DNA from: Duncaniella sp.
GTDB taxonomy: Bacteria > Bacteroidota > Bacteroidia > Bacteroidales > Muribaculaceae
Length of the DNA stretch: 21,474 nt
Direction of reading: 5' to 3'
Assembly: GCF_029054785.1 (NCBI RefSeq)
Contig: NZ_JAIDEN010000059.1
Coordinates: forward strand, 1-21,474
The position numbers and the translations under genes are program-made. Below the pieces are notes generated by a model. The model searched no databases, was not told the origin of the DNA, and worked only from the letters and a program-made list of their open reading frames with translations. This document shows positions 7,673-15,780 of this stretch, one piece after another; position 1 is the first letter of the stretch, and each line of letters opens with the position of its first letter.

Positions 7673-9217
7673 ATGAAATCAAGCAGCAAAATCATTATGC
7701 TCGCTGCCGCAACGGCAGTAGTCAGTTCGGCTATTACAGCCTATGCAATGAAGCAAGTGCTTTTCCCTGCGGAGGAAGCGCAGAGTTTCAATGAGCTTTT
7801 TGCAGGATCGTCCGTGGCTCAGGGGCAGGTCACAAGAGTGTCGCAGCTTCCGGCCAATACGTCCGACTTTACAAAGGCTGCCGAAAGCACTATCAACGGT
7901 GTCGTTTCGATAAAGAGCTATGCGACTCCGCGTGGCTATTCACGCCAGCAACAGGGGGGCGGATTCTTCGATGATCCGTTCTTCGAATACTTCTTCGGAT
8001 CTCCGGGCGGAAGCCGCAGAAGCCAGCCTCAGCAGGAACAGCCCAAGCAGCAGCCTTTAGGTCTTGGCTCAGGTGTGATCATCAGCAACGACGGTTACAT
8101 CGTTACCAACAACCACGTCATCGAGGATGCCGAACGCCTTGAGGTCACGCTGAATGACAACCGTACATTTGACGCGACTGTTGTCGGTGCTGATCCGACC
8201 ACAGACCTTGCGCTTATCAAGATCGACATCAAAGATCTTCCGGTCATCCCGATGGGCGACAGCGAAGCGCTCAAGGTCGGAGAGTGGGTTCTTGCTGTGG
8301 GCAATCCTTTCGGATTCACATCGACTGTGACCACCGGCATTGTGTCGGCCAAAGGTCGTAGCATCGGCAACGGCGGCCACGGACGCATGACAATTGAGTC
8401 ATACATCCAGACTGACGCAGCTGTCAACTCAGGCAATTCCGGCGGTGCGCTTGTCAATCTTGCCGGTGAACTGATCGGTATTAATACCGCGATTTACAGT
8501 CAGACCGGAAGCTATGCCGGCTATTCTTTCGCAATTCCGACTTCGATTGTCAAGAAAGTGGTCAGTGACCTGAAACAATTCGGAACCGTCCAGCGCGCTG
8601 TCCTCGGAATCTCGATTTCAGAGCTGACAAATGAAATCGCCAAAGAGCATGGAATCACTGCCGTAACCAAGGGTGTATATGTCGGTGACATCAGCGACCG
8701 CAGTTCGGCAAAAGAAGCCGGTTTGCAGAAAAACGATGTCATCATCAGTATCAATGACATCCCGACCGACAACGTAGCACAGCTTCAGGAACAGGTTGCT
8801 AAATATCGTCCCGGCGACAAGGTGAAGGTGACCTATGTCCGAGACAACAAGACAAATTCCGTCAATGTGCAGCTGCGCAATATGCAGGGCAACACTCAGG
8901 TGACCAAAGCCGGCGACATCACCGATCTGGGCTGTGCATTCAAGAAAGTTGACGAGTCGACTCTCCGTCAGCTCGGTCTCAGCAACGGTGTTCAGGTAGC
9001 AGGACTTTCAAAAGGCCGTTTCCAGGATGCCGGAGTTAAGGAAGGATTCATCATCACTTCAATCAACAACTCGCGCATAAGCACTCCCGACGATGCTGAG
9101 AAGATGTATAAGGCCATCATGAAGGGTGGAGGCGAGGAGAAGGTCATGATTCTCCGTGGCGTTTATCCCACCGGCAAGCGAGGCATCTATGCAGTTGATC
9201 TGTCAGGCGTTGAATAA
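7673..9217 (+). CDS. htrA: HtrA/DegQ-family periplasmic serine protease
   Basis: The 514-residue Do-family protease combines quality-control proteolysis and chaperone activity in the periplasm. An N-terminal hydrophobic segment (about 7-26) is a signal peptide or membrane anchor. A Gln/Gly-rich loop (about 85-128) precedes the protease domain. The catalytic triad is visible as His148 (NNHVIED), Asp178 (TTDLALIK) and Ser256 (GNSGGAL). Two PDZ domains follow (about 305-400 and 415-510); the second is divergent. Length fits the Bacteroidetes members of the family. The gene is single, transcribed opposite to the nlpC/P60 gene, and closed by a strong terminator. A stress-responsive promoter would be expected from the family but is not visible. 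Confidence 0.96.
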   Translation: MKSSSKIIMLAAATAVVSSAITAYAMKQVLFPAEEAQSFNELFAGSSVAQGQVTRVSQLPANTSDFTKAAESTINGVVSIKSYATPRGYSRQQQGGGFFDDPFFEYFFGSPGGSRRSQPQQEQPKQQPLGLGSGVIISNDGYIVTNNHVIEDAERLEVTLNDNRTFDATVVGADPTTDLALIKIDIKDLPVIPMGDSEALKVGEWVLAVGNPFGFTSTVTTGIVSAKGRSIGNGGHGRMTIESYIQTDAAVNSGNSGGALVNLAGELIGINTAIYSQTGSYAGYSFAIPTSIVKKVVSDLKQFGTVQRAVLGISISELTNEIAKEHGITAVTKGVYVGDISDRSSAKEAGLQKNDVIISINDIPTDNVAQLQEQVAKYRPGDKVKVTYVRDNKTNSVNVQLRNMQGNTQVTKAGDITDLGCAFKKVDESTLRQLGLSNGVQVAGLSKGRFQDAGVKEGFIITSINNSRISTPDDAEKMYKAIMKGGGEEKVMILRGVYPTGKRGIYAVDLSGVE

Positions 9218-9259
9218 GTTCTGACAATTCCTCCTGAAAAGGAGCTGTAATAATAAAGT

Positions 9260-9314
9260 AATACGGACAAATCCGGTCTCACGTTGAGTGAGGACTTCAG
9301 GATTTGTCCGTATT
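9260..9314 (+). terminator. Strong terminator between htrA and ridA
   Basis: AATACGGACAAATCC (9260-9274) pairs perfectly with GGATTTGTCCGTATT (9300-9314), and GTTTTTTATT follows. The loop contains a second small stem, CTCAC/GTGAG (9278-9292). The opposite strand ends in ATTACTTTATTATTA, so it could also stop transcription from ridA. A further stem, TATTCTGA/TCAGAATA (9321-9360), lies beside it. Confidence 0.85.
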
Positions 9315-9379
9315 GTTTTTTATTCTGAGACACTCTGAATCGGCAGATAGTTTCAGAATATCGGCTTTTCAGTCTGGAA

Positions 9380-9754
9380 TCAGAGAGCGGCGATCACTTC
9401 GATCTCTACGAGCACCTGCTTGGGGAGCTCGCGGACAGCAACTGCCGAGCGTGCGGGGAAAGGCTCGCTGAAGTTTTCAGCATATACTTCGTTCATTTCG
9501 CCGAAGAGTTTCATGTCGGCAAGGAAAACAGTTGTTTTCACGACATTGTCAATGCTTGCACCTGCTGCGGCGAGGATTGCTTTCACGTTTGCGAGCGACT
9601 GGGCTGTCTGGGCTTTAATTCCTTCGGGAACAGTGCCGGTTGCGGGGTCAACGGGGATCTGACCTGAGCAGAAGAGCAGATTGCCTGCCTTGATTGCCTG
9701 GCTGTAAGGACCGATAGCTCCGGGAGCTGCTGTTGTTGCAATAACTTCTTTCAT
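9380..9754 (-). CDS. ridA: RidA, reactive enamine/imine deaminase
   Basis: This 124-residue protein has the full RidA/YjgF signature. RidA hydrolyses reactive 2-aminoacrylate and related imines made by PLP enzymes, releasing ammonia and protecting those enzymes. Visible key residues are Arg102 in FPARSAV and Glu117 in VEIEVIA, matching E. coli Arg105 and Glu120, with the usual N-terminal GPYSQA motif at 15-20. It is cytoplasmic and normally a trimer. The gene is the last of the leftward block, 57 bases after yihY, and meets the htrA terminator. Confidence 0.96.
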   Translation of the reverse strand: MKEVIATTAAPGAIGPYSQAIKAGNLLFCSGQIPVDPATGTVPEGIKAQTAQSLANVKAILAAAGASIDNVVKTTVFLADMKLFGEMNEVYAENFSEPFPARSAVAVRELPKQVLVEIEVIAAL

Positions 9755-9811
9755 GATTGGTGTTAAATTTTGGGGTTAATGATTTATAATTTGTCGGAGA
9801 TAGGATTTTTA

Positions 9812-11206
9812 TCAGTTTTTTGTCAGCTGGATGTCGGCAAGACGCGTGTCTGCGGCTTCTGTCTCGATCTGGGCTGAGAGTCGGTCGAGAATGCCTGACA
9901 GAAGTTTGAAATTGTTGCCGAATTCCGGGATGAAATCCGACTCGCCGTGCTGATCGAGGACTTTGAGGATATGGCCTAAAGTATAGTGATCAGGGCTGGT
10001 GGCAGGCACCAATGGCGGATCGCTTTCGTCCGGACTACCGTCGGCAACGGCCAGCCTGACAATAAGATTGCAGTCTGAAAGCTCGGCGACAATCAGTCCG
10101 GTCAGTCTTGGCGGGATCATGAATTCAGCTGACAGCTGTGAGATGTTGTAGGGTTTCTCCTGGCGGCAGAAGCGTTTGAGTATTACGGAAAGTACGGCGA
10201 TGCACACCTTGCGGCGATAGTTTGCTGAAATTTCAGTGGTCTGTTTTTCGTAAGAAAACATGTTGATGTTCTGTGAGGAGCAGCAGACGAGCGCTCCGGC
10301 AAGGGTGATCAGCCAAGACAGCTGCATCCATATCAGCATAAGAGGGAGGAAGGAGAAGCTGCCGTAGATCGCGTTGTATTTGGCTACATAGACCTGACCT
10401 GTAACGAAAAGCCATTGCAGGACCTGGAAGGCTGTTCCCGCAAGAGCTCCCGCAATAAAGGCATTCTGGAATTTGACTTTTGTATTCGGTATGAGCATGT
10501 AGGCCCCTGCAAAAAACAGCCATGACAGAGCTATTGATGCTAAATCGAGAAGATCTCCGATGAATGGTGTTATATCAGCGAATGGCAGCAGCTTCTGAAT
10601 GGTGTTCGACATGAAAATCTGCAGACCGCTTGAGCAGATCATCAAAACGGGTAGTATGATGAAGATGGCGAGATAGTCTGTCACTTTGCGGGCAAGCGGG
10701 CGGTCGGCTCTGATGCCCCAGATGTTGTTGAACGATTCCTCCACATTGTCAAGCAGTGAAATCAATGTCCAAAGAAGGAACACAATGCCGACACCGACGA
10801 AAATTCCTTCCGATGCCTGTGCCAGGCAGGAATCGACGAACGAAAAGGCCATTTCAAGAGCCTTGCGCTGAGAGGGGAGATACTGATAGACCTGGTTTTG
10901 CAGAAGGTTCTGAAATCCGAATCCCCGGCCTATGGCAAAAAGCAGTGCGAGGGCGGGAACGATTGCGAGCAGGGTGCGATAGGTCATCGCGCAGGCCTTT
11001 GACTGAAGGTCAGCACTCATGAAAGTCCTGACTGTCAGATTGAGAGTCTTGACGATCCTTATTCCCAAAGTGTCGCGCTTATCCTCCCACACGCCTTTCG
11101 AACAATAGTTCCACAGATTGAGGGCTTTGTCCTTAAGGCGTTGGATGCGCGATGGATTTTTGATGCTGTCGGCGGCAGAGGCCTTTTTTTTCTTTGTGAA
11201 AATCAT
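9812..11206 (-). CDS. YihY/BrkB-family inner-membrane protein
   Basis: The 464-residue protein belongs to the YihY/UPF0761 (formerly ribonuclease BN) family. About six membrane helices are visible (roughly 75-95, 136-156, 178-200, 222-242, 250-272, 288-310) with the family motif YNAIYGSF near 278-285. A basic cytoplasmic N-terminus precedes them. A long C-terminal extension (about 325-464) resembles the winged-helix-like tail found in many Bacteroidetes members. The molecular function of the family is not settled; transport or envelope roles have been proposed and the RNase name is a historic error. It lies 75 bases after the lipoprotein gene. Confidence 0.9.
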   Translation of the reverse strand: MIFTKKKKASAADSIKNPSRIQRLKDKALNLWNYCSKGVWEDKRDTLGIRIVKTLNLTVRTFMSADLQSKACAMTYRTLLAIVPALALLFAIGRGFGFQNLLQNQVYQYLPSQRKALEMAFSFVDSCLAQASEGIFVGVGIVFLLWTLISLLDNVEESFNNIWGIRADRPLARKVTDYLAIFIILPVLMICSSGLQIFMSNTIQKLLPFADITPFIGDLLDLASIALSWLFFAGAYMLIPNTKVKFQNAFIAGALAGTAFQVLQWLFVTGQVYVAKYNAIYGSFSFLPLMLIWMQLSWLITLAGALVCCSSQNINMFSYEKQTTEISANYRRKVCIAVLSVILKRFCRQEKPYNISQLSAEFMIPPRLTGLIVAELSDCNLIVRLAVADGSPDESDPPLVPATSPDHYTLGHILKVLDQHGESDFIPEFGNNFKLLSGILDRLSAQIETEAADTRLADIQLTKN

Positions 11207-11281
11207 TTTCGTATGGTGTGTGTCTGATTAAGATTTCAGGAGATATTACGGCTGATTTTCAATAAGGTGCCGTGTGGAGCT

Positions 11282-12148
11282 TTATTTTACGCTGTCTTTT
11301 TCAACGAATGTCCTTGAAGCCTGGCTGCGGGCGATATCAACAGCTCTTGTAAGACGCTCTTTTTCCAGAGATGCGACTTTGAAGCGGCGGATGGTTGCGG
11401 CGTAGTCATAGGCGAGAGCTATCTCACGGGCCTGTGCGGCCGGAAGAGCCATCGAGTAGGATGTCGCGCCGTTGAAGGTCAGGCGGATGTCACGACCGAC
11501 GTTTTCACTGATGAATTTTCCGACAGAGTCACATTCGACACCCATGAAGGTGATCACTTCAGCTCCCATCGAGCGGTCGTTGCGTTCGCCGTCGTGGTTA
11601 ACGACTGAAGTTGTCGCTTCGCGGCCACCGGTGCTGACTGTGACAGATGTGCTCTTTACGCTTTTGGCTTTCAGCGATGATATGAGATAGAAATTGCCGT
11701 CAGGGCTTACCCGGCCCTGCAATCCGTTGGTTCCGATGAAGTTCGCCGGATTTGCGCTCGCTGCCACATAGTAGCCTTCAATCGGATTTTTGACGAATTT
11801 CATCTGGCGCTGGAGGGAGTCGCCCAATGCGCCTAAGACGGCAGTCAGCGAGTCGGCCTCCTGAAGTCTGAGCAAGTGCAGGCCTTCGGTTGCCCGTGTG
11901 GCCAGGTGGAGAGCTTCGCGGCGGACATCTATTTCTCGCGGGTAGCGGCTTTTCAGTGTGTCGATCAGTTCGATCGCTTTCGAATAGTCGCGGGCCTCAT
12001 AGGCTGTCTGTGCTTCATCAAGGAGCGCTGTGGCTTTTTCGGTGTCTCCGGATCCGGAGCATGAAGTGGCTGCGGCGAGCAGAAGGCTGAGCGCCGAGAG
12101 TTTTATGGTGCGCCTGATCAGGCGTAAGTCAGTTGCTGCGTTGTACAT
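11282..12148 (-). CDS. TPR-like lipoprotein of unknown function
   Basis: The 288-residue protein has a basic N-region, a hydrophobic stretch and the lipobox AATSC (Cys30), so it should be a lipoprotein. Residues about 37-70 read like a TPR helix pair (ALLDEAQTAYEARDYSKAIE). The second half is a beta-rich region I do not recognise, ending in a basic helix. Its ATG lies 20 bases inside the end of relA in another frame, so translation may be coupled to relA. I cannot name a function. No other in-frame ATG offers a signal peptide, which supports this start. Confidence 0.8.
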   Translation of the reverse strand: MYNAATDLRLIRRTIKLSALSLLLAAATSCSGSGDTEKATALLDEAQTAYEARDYSKAIELIDTLKSRYPREIDVRREALHLATRATEGLHLLRLQEADSLTAVLGALGDSLQRQMKFVKNPIEGYYVAASANPANFIGTNGLQGRVSPDGNFYLISSLKAKSVKSTSVTVSTGGREATTSVVNHDGERNDRSMGAEVITFMGVECDSVGKFISENVGRDIRLTFNGATSYSMALPAAQAREIALAYDYAATIRRFKVASLEKERLTRAVDIARSQASRTFVEKDSVK

Positions 12149-14375
12149 CTTTTATGCCTTTGATGGTTTTGATTTTTTTGATGATGTTGTTGAGCGAATC
12201 GGTGTCGCTGATGCCGATTACGAGGAAACCGGAGAAGATGCCGTCAGAAGAGTCGATTGAGATGTTGCGTAGTGTGACATCTTTTTCCTTGTTGATGATC
12301 GAGGTGATGTTGGTGACGATAGTGATGTCATCGTTGCCGACGATCTTCAGTGTCGCTGCGAAATGAGTGCCGACTTTACCGGACCAGCGGGTCCGGATCA
12401 CACGGTAGGGATACTTGTAGCGTATGTGCTGGGCGTTCGGACAGTCGTTGCGATGGATTTTTATCACACCTTCCGCCGAGACAAAGCCGAATACGTCGTC
12501 GCCGAAAATCGGATTGCAGCAGCGGGAGAGTTTATAATTTATTCCCTTGATGTTGTCTCCGATGATCAGAATGTCGTCCGAGGCCGATTCCTGGCGGTGG
12601 TCTCCGTTGTCAAGCAGTTCGAACTCCTCGGCACTCCGGCGCTCGCTTTCCGCTTTTCGGTCGGCGTTCTCGATCAGTTCGTATTGGGTGATGACGTCAT
12701 TGACATCAATGATTTCATCGGAAATGGCCTTGTAGAAGTCGGTCACTGTGCGGTAGCCCATTTTTTTGATGGTGCGCATCAGATAGCCTTCCTCAAGTTC
12801 GATCTTGCGGTTTTTGCATCGGCGTTGCAGAAGTTCTTTGCCGAGTTCGGCCGAGCGGTTGGCCCGCTCGTTGAGAGTCTGTTTGATCTTATTGCGTGCC
12901 TTGGAGGTGACAACAAAACTCAGCCAGTCCTGTTTGGGCATCTGTCCGGGGGCTGTCGTGATTTCCACCGTATCCCCGGAATGCAGTTTATAGTTCAGCT
13001 TGCGGTTGCGTCCGTTGACTTTGCCGCCGACACACGTACAACCCAGCTTTGAGTGGATGTTGAATGCGAAGTCAAGGACTGTGGCGCCGAGCGGCAGGCG
13101 GTAGAGGTCGCCTCTCGGAGTGAAGACGAAAACCTCTTTGTCATAGAGGTCCATCTTGAAGTTTTTCATCAGTTCCATCGGGCCGTCGGCAGTCTCAAGG
13201 ATGTCACGGACGTTGTTCATCCATGAGTCGAGATCTCCCTCGCTCTTGATACCTTTGTATTTCCAGTGGGCTGCCAGGCCTTTTTCGGCCACGAGGTCCA
13301 TGCGCCGGGTGCGGATCTGAACTTCGACCCATTTGTTGTCGGGCCCCTTGACGGTGGTGTGGAGCGATTCATATCCGTTGCTTTTCGGAATCGAGAGCCA
13401 GTCTTTCATTCGGGCCGGATTCGGAGTGTACATGTCCGTGACAATGGAGTAGACATTCCAGCAGTCGGCCTTTTCCCTTTCGAGGGGAACGTCAAGGATG
13501 ATTCTGATTGCGAAAAGATCGTAGATTCCGGAGAGTTCCACCTGCTGTTTGCGCAGTTTGTTCCAGATTGAATAGATCGACTTTGTGCGCCCCTTGATCT
13601 CATATTTCAGCCCTGTTGTGTCGAGCTTGGCTTTCAGCGGAGCGATGAAGTCGGCTATATAGGCGTCGCGGGCAACTTTGGTCTCGTTCAGCTCGGCAGC
13701 GATCTTGCTGTATGTCTCACGCGCCGTGTATTTGAGCGACATGTCCTCCAGGTCGCTTTTGATCTTGTAGAGTCCAAGACGGTGGGCGAGAGGAGCATAG
13801 AGGTAGTTTGCTTCGAAAGCTGTGTCGGCGACGAATTTTTCGTCAGGATGATGGTTGATTGTCCGCATCAGGATCAGCCGCTCCACGATCATGATTATGA
13901 TTACACGGATGTCCTCGGCGAAAGTCATCAGCAGACGTCGGAAATTGTCGGTCTTCACCACGCCCTGTTTGCCGTAGAGAGTCGAGACCTTGATCAGTCC
14001 TCCGACCAAGCGTTCTACGTCTTCACCCCAGAGTTTGCGGATCTGTTCCAGAGAGAACGCTTCTTCCATGCACAGTCCGTAGGTCATGGTGGCGATTATC
14101 ATGTTTCTGTCAGGCGATACCATCTGGCAGAGCGCGATTGAGGTGCGCATCGAGTGGAGCACACGGTTGATCCCGTGGCGGTCGACCGGTGACTTGTCTC
14201 CCGTGTAGGCTCTTGCCACTGCCTTTTTGACAGTGGAGAAGTCTCCCGGAGAAGCTACTTCAGAAGCTTCGTGCAGAAGGATTCTTGCGAGGGCCTTTAG
14301 TTCCGAAGCCTCGGATGTGGTGAATATCGGTTTTTCCATTGTGCTGAATGAGGTTGGAGGAGCTGTTTGAAACAC
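12129..14375 (-). CDS. relA: RelA/SpoT-type (p)ppGpp synthetase, degenerate HD
   Basis: This long RelA/SpoT homologue has up to 748 residues; an alternative ATG at 14339 gives 736. It makes (p)ppGpp from GTP/GDP and ATP. Domains in order are a pseudo-hydrolase HD region (about 30-215), synthetase (about 255-375), TGS (about 405-475), helical, conserved-cysteine (CCNPIFGDDVFGF) and C-terminal ACT. Synthetase motifs are intact: GRTKSIYSIW, RMKDW, PKSNGYESLHT, EVQIRT and AAHWKYK. The hydrolase motif normally reading HDxxED is MTYGLCMEE (97-105), and the later DRLHNMR reads ERLILMR (165-171), so hydrolysis should be lost. The charge motif RXKD (322-325) is the type of bifunctional Rel enzymes rather than EXDD of E. 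coli RelA. It lies 32 bases after murA. Confidence 0.94.
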   Translation of the reverse strand: MFQTAPPTSFSTMEKPIFTTSEASELKALARILLHEASEVASPGDFSTVKKAVARAYTGDKSPVDRHGINRVLHSMRTSIALCQMVSPDRNMIIATMTYGLCMEEAFSLEQIRKLWGEDVERLVGGLIKVSTLYGKQGVVKTDNFRRLLMTFAEDIRVIIIMIVERLILMRTINHHPDEKFVADTAFEANYLYAPLAHRLGLYKIKSDLEDMSLKYTARETYSKIAAELNETKVARDAYIADFIAPLKAKLDTTGLKYEIKGRTKSIYSIWNKLRKQQVELSGIYDLFAIRIILDVPLEREKADCWNVYSIVTDMYTPNPARMKDWLSIPKSNGYESLHTTVKGPDNKWVEVQIRTRRMDLVAEKGLAAHWKYKGIKSEGDLDSWMNNVRDILETADGPMELMKNFKMDLYDKEVFVFTPRGDLYRLPLGATVLDFAFNIHSKLGCTCVGGKVNGRNRKLNYKLHSGDTVEITTAPGQMPKQDWLSFVVTSKARNKIKQTLNERANRSAELGKELLQRRCKNRKIELEEGYLMRTIKKMGYRTVTDFYKAISDEIIDVNDVITQYELIENADRKAESERRSAEEFELLDNGDHRQESASDDILIIGDNIKGINYKLSRCCNPIFGDDVFGFVSAEGVIKIHRNDCPNAQHIRYKYPYRVIRTRWSGKVGTHFAATLKIVGNDDITIVTNITSIINKEKDVTLRNISIDSSDGIFSGFLVIGISDTDSLNNIIKKIKTIKGIKDVQRSN

Positions 14376-14407
14376 TGTCTGAATTAGTGTGTGGCTGGTG
14401 CTGATGC

Positions 14408-15718
14408 TTAGTCGCGGCGGTGGATGCAGGCGCCGATTGAGTTCAGGCGGGTGTCAATGGCCTGATAGCCGCGGTCGATCTGGTCAATGTTGTCGATCCG
14501 GGAGACTCCGCGGGCGCTCATGGCTGCGATCAGCATGGCAATGCCGGCACGGATATCGGGCGAGTGCATTTTGTTGGCGCGCAGCGGCACTTTATGGTCC
14601 AGGCCGATCACAACAGCTCTGTGAGGGTCGCAGAGCATTATCTGAGCGCCCATGTCAATCAGACGGTCGACAAAGAAGAGGCGGCTTTCAAACATTTTCT
14701 GATGGATCAGCACACTGCCGCGGCATTGTGTTGCTGTGACAAGCATCACCGACAGCAGGTCAGGGGTAAGGCCCGGCCACGGGGCGTCGGCAATGGTCGG
14801 GATTGATCCGTCGAGGTTGGTCTCGATCTCATAGCATTCCTGCGAGGGGATGAAGATGTCGTCTCCGCGGCGTTCGAGGTTGATTCCGAGGCGGCGGAAT
14901 GAGTCAGGGATGATTCCGAGGTTGTCATAGCTGACATCCTTGATGGTCAGCTCGCTTCGGGTGATGGCTGCCATGCCGATGAAACTGCCGACTTCGATCA
15001 TGTCGGGGAGGATGGTGTGGTCTGCTCCTGAGAGCTTCTCCACGCCGGTGATGCGCAGCAGGTTTGACCCGATTCCTTCGATATGGACTCCCATTTTGAC
15101 CAGCATCTTGCATAGTTGCTGCACGTAGGGTTCGCAGGCTGCGTTGTAGATAGTCGTGGTCCCTTCGGCAAGCGCTGCGGCCATCACGATGTTGGCCGTA
15201 CCGGTCACCGAAGCTTCGTCCAGGAGCATGTAGCAGCCTTTCAGACCTCCGACGGTCACTAAATAGTAGGCCTGCCGCTCTTCGTTGTAAGCGATCATCG
15301 CACCGAGTTTCGACAGTCCGGTGATGTGGGTATCCACTCTCCGGCGTCCGATTTTGTCGCCCCCCGGTTTCGCAAAATATGCTTGGCCAAGACGGGCAAG
15401 CAGAGGACCTACAACCAGTACAGAGCCGCGCAACGATGCGCAACGGGCCACGAAATCGGCGCTTGAGATGTAGTCTTCGTCCAGATCGTCGGCCTGAAAA
15501 CGATAAGTGTCTTCATTCAGGCGCTCGACCTTGACCCTCATGGCTTTCAGAAGATTGATGAGGTTGATGACATCAAGGATGTTGGGCACATTGTGGATGG
15601 TTACAGGCTCTGAGGTGAGCAGTGTGGCGCTGATGACTTCCAGGGCTTCGTTTTTGGCTCCCTGGGGCTTGATTGAGCCGCTCAGTCTGTGGCCTCCCTC
15701 TATGATATAGGTGCTCAT
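14408..15718 (-). CDS. murA: UDP-GlcNAc enolpyruvyl transferase MurA
   Basis: This 436-residue enzyme transfers enolpyruvate from PEP to UDP-GlcNAc, the first committed step of peptidoglycan synthesis, in the cytoplasm. Lys22-Asn23 of the N-terminal motif, the VDTHITGLSKLGA segment and the conserved catalytic Asp in GLTPDLLS are visible. The active-site Cys115 of E. coli is replaced by Asp121 in PGGDKIGRRR (codon at 15358-15356). This change is known to leave the enzyme active but insensitive to fosfomycin. The gene lies 62 bases after murB with no promoter box between them, so the two are probably co-transcribed. Confidence 0.97.
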   Translation of the reverse strand: MSTYIIEGGHRLSGSIKPQGAKNEALEVISATLLTSEPVTIHNVPNILDVINLINLLKAMRVKVERLNEDTYRFQADDLDEDYISSADFVARCASLRGSVLVVGPLLARLGQAYFAKPGGDKIGRRRVDTHITGLSKLGAMIAYNEERQAYYLVTVGGLKGCYMLLDEASVTGTANIVMAAALAEGTTTIYNAACEPYVQQLCKMLVKMGVHIEGIGSNLLRITGVEKLSGADHTILPDMIEVGSFIGMAAITRSELTIKDVSYDNLGIIPDSFRRLGINLERRGDDIFIPSQECYEIETNLDGSIPTIADAPWPGLTPDLLSVMLVTATQCRGSVLIHQKMFESRLFFVDRLIDMGAQIMLCDPHRAVVIGLDHKVPLRANKMHSPDIRAGIAMLIAAMSARGVSRIDNIDQIDRGYQAIDTRLNSIGACIHRRD

Positions 15719-15780
15719 AATTGTTATGCAGGTTTTTGAAACAGTTGAAAAGTGAAGATAAAATTAGAATGTCCGATCGC

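Noticed and set aside
12363..13052. Long open frame on the plus strand antisense to relA
   Set aside because: It lies wholly inside an intact relA gene and its translation resembles no family; it is a by-product of codon bias. Similar antisense frames opposite murB, murA, the GH2 gene and the regulator are rejected for the same reason.
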